IMG/VR virus record: IMGVR_UViG_3300002835_000075
Span: 36,368-100,367 of that record
DNA length: 64,000 nt
Reading direction: 5' to 3' (one strand)
Origin: a virus
Shown: positions 1 to 6,621 of the stretch, piece after piece
Numbering within the stretch: the stretch's first letter is position 1
How the letters are laid out: the number at the start of each line of letters is the position of its first letter
Position numbers and translations under genes: made by a program
Notes under the pieces: generated by a model
Seen by the model: only the letters and a program-made list of their open reading frames with translations
What the model was told of the DNA's origin: nothing
Databases searched by the model: none

Positions 1-2
1 GT

Positions 3-179
3 GGTAAGTTTTATTTTAAGACAAACCATCTAATGATTGCAAATTGGATTAATAATGAAGGAGAAAATTGTTTTAATGGGACTATCCATAACAAAAGATT
101 TCTATTTGAGGTATTAACATCATTAAGTGCTGTTTCACGAGAAGAAATTTTAGGTATTGGTCGAAAATATATGGATTAG
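3..179 (+). CDS. C-terminal end of an unknown protein (5' truncated)
   Basis: The third frame is open from the window edge to a TAG at 177-179 and gives 58 residues ending in GIGRKYMD. The start lies outside the window. The other two plus frames close within about 35 bases. I do not recognise the family. No membrane segment or catalytic motif is visible in the part that remains, and the reading direction agrees with the small genes that follow. Confidence 0.5.
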   Translation, partial: GKFYFKTNHLMIANWINNEGENCFNGTIHNKRFLFEVLTSLSAVSREEILGIGRKYMD

Positions 180-197
180 TATTGTGTATAACACAAA

Positions 198-251
198 AGC
201 AGGTGCAGTTTCAATTGCACTTGCTAACTGTTAACCGCCGTTTTAATGGCG
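198..251 (+). other. Two adjacent hairpins in the 5' region of a small gene
   Basis: A 10-bp stem (198-207 with 216-225, one G-U pair, 8-base loop) is followed by a 4-bp G/C stem (236-239 with 248-251). There is no T-tract, so this does not look like an intrinsic terminator. It could be a structured leader of the gene starting at 274 or the 3' end of the upstream transcript. Confidence 0.35.
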
Positions 252-273
252 TAAATTATTAAAATTAAAAACT

Positions 274-546
274 ATGAAAACTTTCCAAGATTTAGAATTC
301 GAGCAAATCAATGATGCACCGTTTATGGTCGGTAAAAAAACCCGTATGCATTTTGATAATGGATATGGTGTATCTGTTGTATCACACTCTCATTCATATG
401 GTGGTCGTGATGGTCTTTATGAGATTGCGGTATTGGATTCTGACGATAAACTTACTTATGATACTCCTGTGACAAATGACGTAATTGGTTACTTGAGTGA
501 AGAAGATGTAACCGATGTTATGAAACAAGTTCAAGAATTAAAGTAA
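274..546 (+). CDS. Small phage protein of unknown function (90 aa)
   Basis: A soluble acidic protein, not recognised. It contains a His/Ser-rich stretch (VSHSHSYGGRDG, about residues 35-47) and an acidic C-terminal half, with no membrane segment. The start is the first ATG after an A-rich leader; there is no Shine-Dalgarno, as expected for a Bacteroidetes host. Its stop codon overlaps the ATG of the next gene by one base (TAATG), so the two are probably translated as a coupled pair. Confidence 0.7.
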   Translation: MKTFQDLEFEQINDAPFMVGKKTRMHFDNGYGVSVVSHSHSYGGRDGLYEIAVLDSDDKLTYDTPVTNDVIGYLSEEDVTDVMKQVQELK

Positions 547-824
547 TGAAAAAGAAACAACAAAAAGCAATTGACAAGATTATGGATTGGTTTGACTTTT
601 CTAAAGTTCATCGAACTATGGTTGCGTTAGACTGGAAATGGGCGTCTGCTGAAGATGGAATCCCAACTGAACCTGAAATAAGGGAAACTGCAAGAAGATT
701 AATGGAAGATGCTATTAATCAAAAAATTAGTATTGGAACCGGAGGATTTAGAGTTCATTATGATAAAAAAGATGATTTTATTTCATTATCGTTTGTTATT
801 TCAGAATGGGATGAAACTTTTTAA
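546..824 (+). CDS. Small phage protein of unknown function (92 aa)
   Basis: The ATG shares a base with the stop of the preceding gene. The protein is mixed-charge with a Trp-rich N-terminal third (MDWFDF, LDWKWAS). The C-terminal half, with alternating hydrophobic residues (ISLSFVISEWDE), looks like beta-strand. There is no recognisable catalytic motif or membrane segment. It is probably co-transcribed with the 90-residue protein before it. Confidence 0.7.
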   Translation: MKKKQQKAIDKIMDWFDFSKVHRTMVALDWKWASAEDGIPTEPEIRETARRLMEDAINQKISIGTGGFRVHYDKKDDFISLSFVISEWDETF

Positions 825-857
825 TAAAAAATTTGGTTATTTAAAATAAAATCACTA

Positions 858-865
858 TATTTATA
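858..865 (+). promoter_or_regulatory. Candidate late promoter TATTTATA
   Basis: Lies 32 bases before the start at 898, within the longer run TATATTTATA (856-865). Confidence 0.5.
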
Positions 866-897
866 TTATTGTTTAACTTAAAAATCTAAAAAAAACT

Positions 898-1140
898 ATG
901 GCAACAAAATCAGGAAACAAAGGACGTTACGTCTGTAAAGTGGGGTATTTCGACATTTATGCAAAAGACACTTTAAAGCCCGCTAAAACTTCAAAATACA
1001 AATGGACTAAAGGTGAAGTAAAATCAACCGAATATGTTTTGTATCACTCTAAAAAAGTTGTGGATAAAGGATTCCAAACAAAAGATTTGGCCGTAGCCAA
1101 AGCTTCTGAGTTAATGTCAAAACATAAAGTTTCCGCCTAA
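898..1140 (+). CDS. Small basic phage protein (80 aa)
   Basis: A lysine-rich soluble protein of unknown function. The sequence alternates basic residues and beta-prone stretches (GRYVCKVGYFDIYAKD, EYVLYHSKK) and ends in an amphipathic helix (LAVAKASELMSKHK). The pattern could suit a small nucleic-acid-binding or head-associated protein, but nothing identifies it. It has its own upstream TATTTATA motif and is followed after 10 bases by a small membrane protein gene. Confidence 0.65.
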   Translation: MATKSGNKGRYVCKVGYFDIYAKDTLKPAKTSKYKWTKGEVKSTEYVLYHSKKVVDKGFQTKDLAVAKASELMSKHKVSA

Positions 1141-1150
1141 TTAAAAAAAT

Positions 1151-1351
1151 ATGAGTATTATAATTAATTTTTTAAAAGGTGTTGTGTCCACCATTTTTGT
1201 TATGATTGGTTGTTTTTTGGTAACTTTTTATATGAAAGAACCATTTAGCATCGTTAGTCTCTTTTGTGGTCTTTTAGGGTTTTTTATTCTGTATCCCGCA
1301 GTTGATAAATGGAAAGAAACCTTAAAGTTTCGAAAAAATAGATCAAAGTAG
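1151..1351 (+). CDS. Small membrane protein, two predicted TM segments (66 aa)
   Basis: Two hydrophobic helices are visible (about residues 5-26 and 33-51), joined by a short polar turn (MKEPFS). A strongly basic C-terminus follows (KWKETLKFRKNRSK), which would sit in the cytoplasm with both ends inside. Its size and place just upstream of a holin-like gene and an M15 peptidase fit an accessory lysis or envelope protein. The family itself is not recognised. Confidence 0.6.
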   Translation: MSIIINFLKGVVSTIFVMIGCFLVTFYMKEPFSIVSLFCGLLGFFILYPAVDKWKETLKFRKNRSK

Positions 1352-1407
1352 GTAAATGCTAATTTAGCATTACTTTTAGTAAAAAAAAACGTTTTAAAAT
1401 AAAAAAA

Positions 1408-1497
1408 ATGAACCCATCAATTTTAGTTGCAATTTCGGTTCCAGTTACTCTGGTGTTGATTTTGGTAATCATGTCACTTAAAGGACAAAAAGAATAA
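1408..1497 (+). CDS. 29-residue single-span membrane peptide
   Basis: A short open frame with one hydrophobic segment (residues 4-24) and a charged tail (KGQKE). It begins at an ATG after an A-rich run typical of starts in this window. It lies between two other small membrane proteins and ahead of the lysis genes. It may be an antiholin-like or regulatory peptide. Support is the composition and the location only. Confidence 0.4.
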   Translation: MNPSILVAISVPVTLVLILVIMSLKGQKE

Positions 1498-1541
1498 GGA
1501 ACTAATCTTTACTTTTTTTGTTTGTTTTGTAAACGGACAAG

Positions 1542-1549
1542 TATTTATA
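1542..1549 (+). promoter_or_regulatory. Candidate late promoter TATTTATA
   Basis: 33 bases before the holin-like gene at 1583. Confidence 0.5.
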
Positions 1550-1582
1550 GAATAAATAATTCTATTTAAAACTCGAACAAAA

Positions 1583-1756
1583 ATGAAATTAACAAAAGAA
1601 CAAATTTTAGGAATTACAAGACACGGGCTTACGTTTATTGGTGGTATTTTGGTAATGAAAGGTCTCGTTGACGAAACAACTGTTACTGAAATCGTTGGTG
1701 GTGTAATCACTTTAACAGGAACAATTTGGTCCATCATTGTTAAAAAACAAGCTTAA
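1583..1756 (+). CDS. Holin-like small membrane protein (57 aa)
   Basis: This frame encodes MKLTKEQILGITRHG, then two hydrophobic segments (about residues 16-27 and 36-53) and a KKQA tail. The layout (KEQILGxxRH, GGILVxKG, GTIWSIIxKK) resembles the small Pam3-gp28-type putative holins of marine and freshwater phages, which form the membrane lesion that releases endolysin. It has its own upstream TATTTATA motif and a strong terminator directly after. An M15 peptidase about 1.2 kb downstream is the likely partner. The longer antisense frame over this region is a shadow. The family call is by pattern, so the function is inferred. Confidence 0.6.
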   Translation: MKLTKEQILGITRHGLTFIGGILVMKGLVDETTVTEIVGGVITLTGTIWSIIVKKQA

Positions 1757-1769
1757 TCTTAACAAAAAT

Positions 1770-1798
1770 ATATCCCCCTTCTTTATGTTGGGGGATAT
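1770..1798 (+). terminator. Intrinsic terminator after the holin-like gene
   Basis: A 9-bp stem (ATATCCCCC 1770-1778 with GGGGGATAT 1790-1798), 11-base loop, then T-rich sequence. The 3' arm overlaps the next candidate promoter. Confidence 0.75.
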
Positions 1799-1803
1799 TT
1801 ATT
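1796..1803 (+). promoter_or_regulatory. Candidate late promoter TATTTATT
   Basis: 20 bases before the start at 1824. It overlaps the 3' arm of the preceding terminator. Confidence 0.4.
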
Positions 1804-1823
1804 ATATATAAAAAAATTCATAT

Positions 1824-2426
1824 ATGTCTGAAATTGTAATCGCATTCATCACAGGGGTTTTAGGACCAATTTTACTAATTTACATCAAACATCTTTTGGA
1901 TAAAAAGAAGAAAAAACCTGATATGGTAATGGATACATTAAGGGTTAGTGAGTTGATAAATTCCAAAATTGAGCACATCAAAGAAGAATTTGATGCTGAT
2001 AGAGTTTGGGTTTCACAATTTCACAATGGAGGTAATTTTTATCCAACTGGAAAATCTATGGCGAAGTTTTCGATTATGTATGAAACAGTTGGACAATATG
2101 GTCAATCAGTTCAGACTAATTTTAAAAACATTCCTGTTAATTTATTTTCTAAATCAATAAATGAATTATTAAATAATGATTCAATTGAAATACCCGACTA
2201 TACGGACGAAAAGATTCCAACTTTTGGATTGAAGTATGTTGCCGAAGAAACAGGATGTAAGTCTTCTTATTTATTTGCAATTAAAACAATTGAGGATAGA
2301 TTCATTGGGATTTTATCGGTTGATTACACAAGAGATAAAAAAAGTCTAACTTCTGAAGAAATTATCCATCTTCAAGTTCATGCATCATCAATCGGTGGTG
2401 TTTTAATGAGTTATTTGAATCAGTAA
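1824..2426 (+). CDS. Membrane-anchored GAF-like domain protein (200 aa)
   Basis: An N-terminal hydrophobic helix (about residues 4-22) is followed by a lysine cluster (KKKKKP). The rest is a globular domain with GAF-like pattern: DRVWVSQFHNGG near residues 58-69, then a beta-rich core, ending IGILSVDYT and a terminal helix. GAF domains bind small ligands or other proteins, and several phages carry uncharacterised ones. The topology places the domain in the cytoplasm. No output domain is fused to it. It lies between the holin-like gene and the M15 peptidase, so a part in lysis timing or host sensing is possible but unproven. Confidence 0.6.
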   Translation: MSEIVIAFITGVLGPILLIYIKHLLDKKKKKPDMVMDTLRVSELINSKIEHIKEEFDADRVWVSQFHNGGNFYPTGKSMAKFSIMYETVGQYGQSVQTNFKNIPVNLFSKSINELLNNDSIEIPDYTDEKIPTFGLKYVAEETGCKSSYLFAIKTIEDRFIGILSVDYTRDKKSLTSEEIIHLQVHASSIGGVLMSYLNQ

Positions 2427-2449
2427 AGATTTTTTCATATCTTTGTGAT

Positions 2450-2938
2450 ATGAATATTTTCTTTTTAGATTTTGACACCAACAAATGTGCGAAATATCAT
2501 TGTGATAAACACGTAGTTAAAATGATATTGGAAACCGCGCAACTTTTATGTGGCGTTCACCACACTACCCCCCAAGTCACCCCCCAAGTTCCCTACAAGT
2601 TATCACACAAAAATCATCCTTGTGCTATTTGGGCTCGTGAGAGTTTGTCTAATTACTTATATCTATGTGATCTTGGTTTAGAGTTATGTAAAGAATATAC
2701 TTATCGTTATGGTAAGAGACACAAATCTCAAGATGTTATTGAGTGGTGTTTAATTAATAAGCCAAACATCGTTGATAAAAACTTCACCACACCACCAAAG
2801 GCAATGCCTGACGAATATAAAACAGGTGATGTTATTGAGTCCTACCGAAATTACTATCGTGGTGCCAAACGTGATTTTTGTAAATGGAAAAATAGAGAGG
2901 TTCCTGAATGGTTTTTAAATACTGAAGTATTTATATAG
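2450..2938 (+). CDS. Conserved phage protein of the CDKHVVKM type (162 aa)
   Basis: The N-terminus (FFLDFDTNKCAKYHCDKHVV, then KMILETAQLL) and the later HKNHPCAIWARES and WCLINKPN motifs match a family I recognise from many tailed phages whose function is unknown to me. Invariant His, Cys and Asp residues suggest an enzyme or a metal-binding fold. A direct repeat (TPQVTPQV) interrupts the usual HHTT...PYKLSHKNH region. The next candidate promoter lies inside its last codons, before the M15 peptidase. Confidence 0.65.
   Translation: MNIFFLDFDTNKCAKYHCDKHVVKMILETAQLLCGVHHTTPQVTPQVPYKLSHKNHPCAIWARESLSNYLYLCDLGLELCKEYTYRYGKRHKSQDVIEWCLINKPNIVDKNFTTPPKAMPDEYKTGDVIESYRNYYRGAKRDFCKWKNREVPEWFLNTEVFI
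2928..2935 (+). promoter_or_regulatory. Candidate late promoter TATTTATA
   Basis: 19 bases before the endolysin candidate at 2955. It lies within the last codons of the upstream gene. Confidence 0.5.
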
Positions 2939-2954
2939 AAATATATTTTCTATA

Positions 2955-3689
2955 ATGGTTTCAAGATCAGAATGCAGTAGTTCAAACCCATGTTCAAAAT
3001 TTGGATCCACCGATAATGGGTGTCTTCAAAATTTAAAAAAAGGTGAGGTTGGTTCAAGCAAATATGAATTGGCTTCTGAGGCTGCAGACGCACTCGAGAT
3101 AATGTATGAAGACATGCCCGAAGACGTTCAAAAAGATTTAAAAATCTCAGATTCTTATCGTCCATTAAAAATCCAATGTAATATTTTCAATTTTGACACT
3201 TATGAAGAAACAGGAAAGAGAATTAAAATTGGGACTTCTAATGTTGCTGTGGCGGCTCCTGGAACGTCAAATCATGGTTGGGGTAGAGCATTAGACTTGT
3301 CGTCAAGAAAGGCTCAACAGTGGATCAAAGACAATGGATATAAGTATGGTTGGTGTTGGGGTGAGGTTACATCGGAACCATGGCATTTTACTTACTGCGG
3401 ACCAGGACCAAATAGATCATCAAGATGTGATAGTTTTTGTAAGGGTAAAATGGAAATATCATCAACCGATACTTCCATTGATGACGAAGAAGAAGAAGGA
3501 TCAATTGAAAAGGAAACCACAACTGACAAAAAAACCAAATCTAACCAATCTTCATCAGCTTTGGGACCTATTGGTGATTTTTTAAATTTTCTTGGTATTG
3601 TAGGTGAGATGAAAGAGTCGATTGAAGAAAATGAAAATTTGAATGAAGAATTAAATAGAATTCACGATATTTTTAAAAAAATTCTTTAA
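2955..3689 (+). CDS. M15-family (VanY-like) peptidase, candidate endolysin (244 aa)
   Basis: Zinc-binding signatures of the D-Ala-D-Ala carboxypeptidase/endopeptidase family are present: SNHGWGRALD with His107 and Asp114, and EPWHF with His144. This enzyme would cut peptide cross-links in peptidoglycan. The N-terminus is cysteine-rich (four Cys in the first 25 residues) and has no signal peptide, so export would need the holin. After about residue 160 the protein changes to an acidic, low-complexity linker (DDEEEEG), then a hydrophobic stretch and a coiled C-terminus, an unusual tail for an endolysin. It could instead be a virion-associated lysin. Confidence 0.75.
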   Translation: MVSRSECSSSNPCSKFGSTDNGCLQNLKKGEVGSSKYELASEAADALEIMYEDMPEDVQKDLKISDSYRPLKIQCNIFNFDTYEETGKRIKIGTSNVAVAAPGTSNHGWGRALDLSSRKAQQWIKDNGYKYGWCWGEVTSEPWHFTYCGPGPNRSSRCDSFCKGKMEISSTDTSIDDEEEEGSIEKETTTDKKTKSNQSSSALGPIGDFLNFLGIVGEMKESIEENENLNEELNRIHDIFKKIL

Positions 3690-3708
3690 CTTTGTTGACA
3701 CAACGAAA

Positions 3709-3716
3709 TATTTATA
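3709..3716 (+). promoter_or_regulatory. Candidate late promoter TATTTATA
   Basis: 29 bases before the 48-residue gene at 3746. Confidence 0.45.
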
Positions 3717-3745
3717 TTATCATTTCACTATAAATAAAAAAGATT

Positions 3746-3892
3746 ATGAGTGAAGAACCAAAATTAGTTGAAATTTATTACTACTATAACAACGGAGTTC
3801 AAGTATGGACATCAAATGAGACTTTCGCTAAAATAAGAGCGGTCCAATGTGGTAGTAAATTATATTTTGAAACCGTAGAAATTGCGGAATAA
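3746..3892 (+). CDS. Small phage protein (48 aa)
   Basis: A compact Tyr-rich frame (EIYYYYNNGVQVW) from the first ATG after a candidate late promoter to TAA at 3890-3892. The alternating pattern suggests a small beta-sheet protein. No family is recognised. It is the last protein gene before the RNA region. Confidence 0.5.
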   Translation: MSEEPKLVEIYYYYNNGVQVWTSNETFAKIRAVQCGSKLYFETVEIAE

Positions 3893-3919
3893 AAAAAATA
3901 AAAAAAAAATCACAAAGTG

Positions 3920-3951
3920 CTTGACAGATTAAAATAAATGTCTTAACTTTG
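3920..3951 (+). promoter_or_regulatory. Bacteroidetes-type promoter of the large RNA
   Basis: CTTG (-33 element) at 3920-3923 and TAACTTTG (-7 element) at 3944-3951, with a 20-base spacer. This matches the Bacteroidetes primary-sigma consensus. Transcription would begin near 3957. Confidence 0.75.
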
Positions 3952-3958
3952 TAAAACA

Positions 3959-4934
3959 AATCGGAAAAGTCCGATACGTTCTTTGAAAAAATAGATTATC
4001 CATTCAGGTAAAAGTTTTGTCAGATTATTTGACAAGTAATTGGAATGAAATTTTCATCTTTTAACTGATAAAGATATTGGGCCGTGTATAGTCCATAAAT
4101 AATCTACGAAAGTAGGATAAAGTGAGTCATTTGTGTTAGATGATTTGCGGCTTCTTCGGGAGCTCGAGTACACAAGCGGGATACCGTTTAACCTTTAGTA
4201 CCGAGGGCAACGCTGTAGGGAAAGTGGTTAGGTGATTTGGCGATGTGGGTCGTCAAATTGAGGTGGGAACACCAATAGGAATAACTCGTAGGAATATTTG
4301 CAAAACATGATATTATCCAATTTCATTATTGCGTGTTCCAATATAAAAGGATACTTAAAGCCGAAAGGTATGTTAGTGTACGAGTGGTGTCGTTACTAAC
4401 CTTAATTTACTTCTACCAAGGAGTTAGTTTCGAAGTAGTCTTGAAATATGGAGATGGGGACATTTCACGGAGTAGTTGAGTATCGACTCGTTCAAAAGAT
4501 GGGTTGGCTCGGTTGGCGGACCACTACTTCGATAATCCACGACACAAAACTTATTATTATTAATAACCATTAAGAATAAATTAAGGAAAAGTGTCCGTCA
4601 GGTTTGGATGAAAGGTGACTACATAGTAATGAGCCGTTCATTGCACACAGAGATCCCAAGTCGATGTGTAATTATCCGAAAAACCTTTAGTCCCGCAAGG
4701 ACGAGTTGGGGAGGCATCCTCGAGAAGAGTAGATTAGGATGAGAGTAATTCAAACCTCAAGGAATGGTATACCTAAAAGACCGTCACTGAGAAATACTTC
4801 TCAAAAGGAAGTGGATAAGAGTAGAAACAATAATGACTCTAAAGGTTCTCACACAAACGTGTAATCTCAGCGTTTCTTTTTTTTAAAATGGAGCCACCGG
4901 TAAAAAACATTAGGGACGAATCGTCCCTTTTTTT
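3959..4934 (+). ncRNA. Large structured non-coding RNA of unknown class (about 980 nt)
   Basis: No open frame of note covers this stretch. It starts behind a host-type promoter and ends at an intrinsic terminator. Many short perfect hairpins are visible: a 6-bp stem at about 3960-3975; CTAC-GAAA-GTAG at 4104-4115; a C(TTCG)G-capped stem at 4150-4163; CCGAAAGG near 4363; TTAGT/ACTAA near 4375-4400; GTCC-CGCAA-GGAC near 4690. It also carries a boxA-like GTTCTTTGAAAA at 3978-3989. Size, phage location and neighbourhood (next to a tmRNA) recall the giant phage-associated GOLLD and ROOL RNAs, but I cannot match it to either by sequence. I see no tRNA, RNase P, group I or group II core within it. 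Confidence 0.7.
4912..4934 (+). terminator. Intrinsic terminator of the large RNA
   Basis: An 8-bp inverted repeat (AGGGACGA 4912-4919 with TCGTCCCT 4921-4928) followed by a run of T. Confidence 0.8.
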
Positions 4935-4959
4935 ATGCCCAAAAATTTAAGTATAAAAA

Positions 4960-4981
4960 AACCCCATCCGAAGATGAGGTT
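4960..4981 (-). terminator. Intrinsic terminator of the tmRNA
   Basis: Read on the minus strand, a 9-bp stem (4973-4981 with 4960-4968, one G-T pair) with a TTCG loop is followed by seven T. It begins a few bases after the tmRNA CCA end. Confidence 0.8.
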
Positions 4982-4986
4982 TCAAT

Positions 4987-5404
4987 TGGTGGACCTAGAG
5001 GGCTCCGACTCCCTCGTCCGGCTCGTTTTGTCAAAAAGACAACTACATGTTTAGGTTAAGGTTTTTCATACCTTCCAAAATATTTGGTTCCTATTTTGAC
5101 ATTGTCACCAAAAACTGTGTCGAGTTCACTTTTGTTACGGTAGCCCTCTGAACGAGACCGTTGTTTCCTTTTAGAGTGAAAACCAACTCATCTACGACTT
5201 CTGTTACTAGGTATCTGTCTGACCGACCCTCCGTTTCCGTATCTTATTAAGCTACAGTAACTTCAGAACCTCTTAGTAAACCAAGAGTTTCCATTTTGTT
5301 TAGCACATTGCCAGTTGTTTTCTAAGTCAGTTTTTAAAGAGATTAACTTAGTCCCTACATGCTTCTTTTATCCAACCAACGCCCGTCAAATCCGATATAG
5401 GCCC
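4987..5404 (-). ncRNA. ssrA: tmRNA (418 nt), phage-encoded
   Basis: Rescues stalled ribosomes by acting as tRNA-Ala and as a short mRNA that adds a degradation tag. On the minus strand the 5' end GGGCCTA pairs with TAGGTCC before ACCA, forming the 7-bp acceptor stem. GGATTTGACGGG follows near the 5' end. The 3' part has CTAAACATGTAG (5043-5054) and a GAGGG/CCCTC T-arm. A stem CTAAGT/ACTTAG fits pseudoknot 1. The tag frame probably resumes at GGC (5310-5312), in a context like that of Bacteroides tmRNA. It runs 21 codons to GCT-TAA-TAA (5244-5252), starting GNVLNKME and ending EVTVA rather than the usual ALAA. The CCA is encoded. The resume codon is inferred. Confidence 0.9.
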
Positions 5405-5441
5405 ATATATCTTTAATGACTATTTTCAAAGAACTATAGAA

Positions 5442-5473
5442 CAAATATAATACAAAGATTTCACTTTGACAAT
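5442..5473 (-). promoter_or_regulatory. Bacteroidetes-type promoter of the tmRNA
   Basis: On the minus strand ATTG (5470-5473), a 20-base spacer, then TATATTTG (5442-5449). A boxA-like GTTCTTTGAAAA follows at 5423-5434, identical to the one in the large RNA. Confidence 0.75.
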
Positions 5474-5474
5474 A

Positions 5475-5482
5475 TATTTATA
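5475..5482 (+). promoter_or_regulatory. Candidate late promoter TATTTATA
   Basis: Only 5 bases before the ATG at 5488, and it overlaps the divergent tmRNA promoter region. If used, the mRNA would be leaderless. Confidence 0.35.
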
Positions 5483-5487
5483 AATAC

Positions 5488-6621
5488 ATGAGAAAAAGAC
5501 TATTAATAGAAGAAGATATTGATGAACTTGAAGATTTCAGAAAAATTCTACTTTTAAATAAAAGAAAGTTAGACCATAATGATGTTGTTTTTTACAATTC
5601 TGAAGGTAAAGATTTCAGTGATATTATTGAAGTAACTCCCCATGGTCTATTGTTTCATTTTAATGATTTAGAAGAATTTTTAAAGTTTTTCTTTCAAGAA
5701 ACATATAAAGAAGGTACTGATGGTGAGTGGGACGCTGGAAATTACGATAGAATGTATTACGGAAATTGGGACTTTTATAGTGAGTGTCAAGATAGGGCGT
5801 ACGATGATTGGGATGAAGGATATCAATTAAATTATTTTTGTGATTCTGCAATGTTAAAACTAAAACAACTTGCCGAGTTTTTAGACCCATCTACAAGTAA
5901 ATATTTTGTAAAAACAAATAATCGTGGTATAAGATATGATGGTGAAGGTAAACTACCAACGATATTGGATAAGTTTTTTCCTGGTCTTGGTGATAAAATT
6001 GATGAAATAGTTTGTAGAGGAAAAGATAGTGCAGTTTCTAGTGGAGCTCAAGAATTGATAGAAAATACTTATTGTGATGGTCTAAAACAATTTGGTATTG
6101 AAAATTGGGGTAGTAGTAGACTTACAAATTGTTTTAAAACTTACTTTATAAGTTGGGGTAATCTTGTTCAGTTGTATATAGATAAAGGGGACTTTGATGA
6201 GAATGTATTGGATCTATTATTTAGCACAATCGAAAGGGGTTTTAATAATCATCCACCTGAGTATTATGAAATTGAATATAGTGTTTGGGATAATGAAATT
6301 TTTGAAAGTGAGACTTGTGAGAAACTTGAGGATCTGATGGATGAGTATATTGAAAAGGCTCACGAAGAAATTAACTCAGATTATATTGAGATAATGAGAA
6401 AACTTGGAGAATTGAAATTATTTGTATTCAAACAATTACCTGATAAAAAACATTACCTTAAAGTTGAGAAAGTTGACCCTGAAACCCTTAAAGTGACATT
6501 TAGAGTTGGGACCTCACGACAAAATTGGAACTCTAAAATGGGTGTTTCTGATGTTGATAGTGTGATTGCAATGGCAACTCAGCCAGGTTTATTTAACCCG
6601 ACTGAGTATAGAATTAGTTAA
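5488..6621 (+). CDS. Unknown acidic phage protein (377 aa)
   Basis: I do not recognise the family. The N-terminus (MRKRLLIEEDIDELEDF) has a basic start followed by an LIE site, similar in style to other capsid-targeting-like N-termini in this window. A Tyr/Trp/Asp-rich stretch follows (DAGNYDRMYYGNWDF, residues about 80-110). The C-terminal half is helical and acidic. No membrane segment or nucleotide-binding motif is seen. Its 3' end overlaps the convergent peptidase gene by 4 bases. Possible roles include an injected virion protein. Confidence 0.6.
   Translation: MRKRLLIEEDIDELEDFRKILLLNKRKLDHNDVVFYNSEGKDFSDIIEVTPHGLLFHFNDLEEFLKFFFQETYKEGTDGEWDAGNYDRMYYGNWDFYSECQDRAYDDWDEGYQLNYFCDSAMLKLKQLAEFLDPSTSKYFVKTNNRGIRYDGEGKLPTILDKFFPGLGDKIDEIVCRGKDSAVSSGAQELIENTYCDGLKQFGIENWGSSRLTNCFKTYFISWGNLVQLYIDKGDFDENVLDLLFSTIERGFNNHPPEYYEIEYSVWDNEIFESETCEKLEDLMDEYIEKAHEEINSDYIEIMRKLGELKLFVFKQLPDKKHYLKVEKVDPETLKVTFRVGTSRQNWNSKMGVSDVDSVIAMATQPGLFNPTEYRIS

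Noticed and set aside
1474-1737. 87-codon minus-strand frame
   Set aside because: It is the antisense of the 57-residue holin-like gene, which has its own start context, a promoter-like motif and a terminator.
3959-4934. Group I or group II intron, RNase P RNA or a tRNA array
   Set aside because: I found no domain V-like hairpin, no GTGYG start, no RNase P core sequence and no cloverleaf. A short likeness to a group I S element (near 4070-4095) stands alone.
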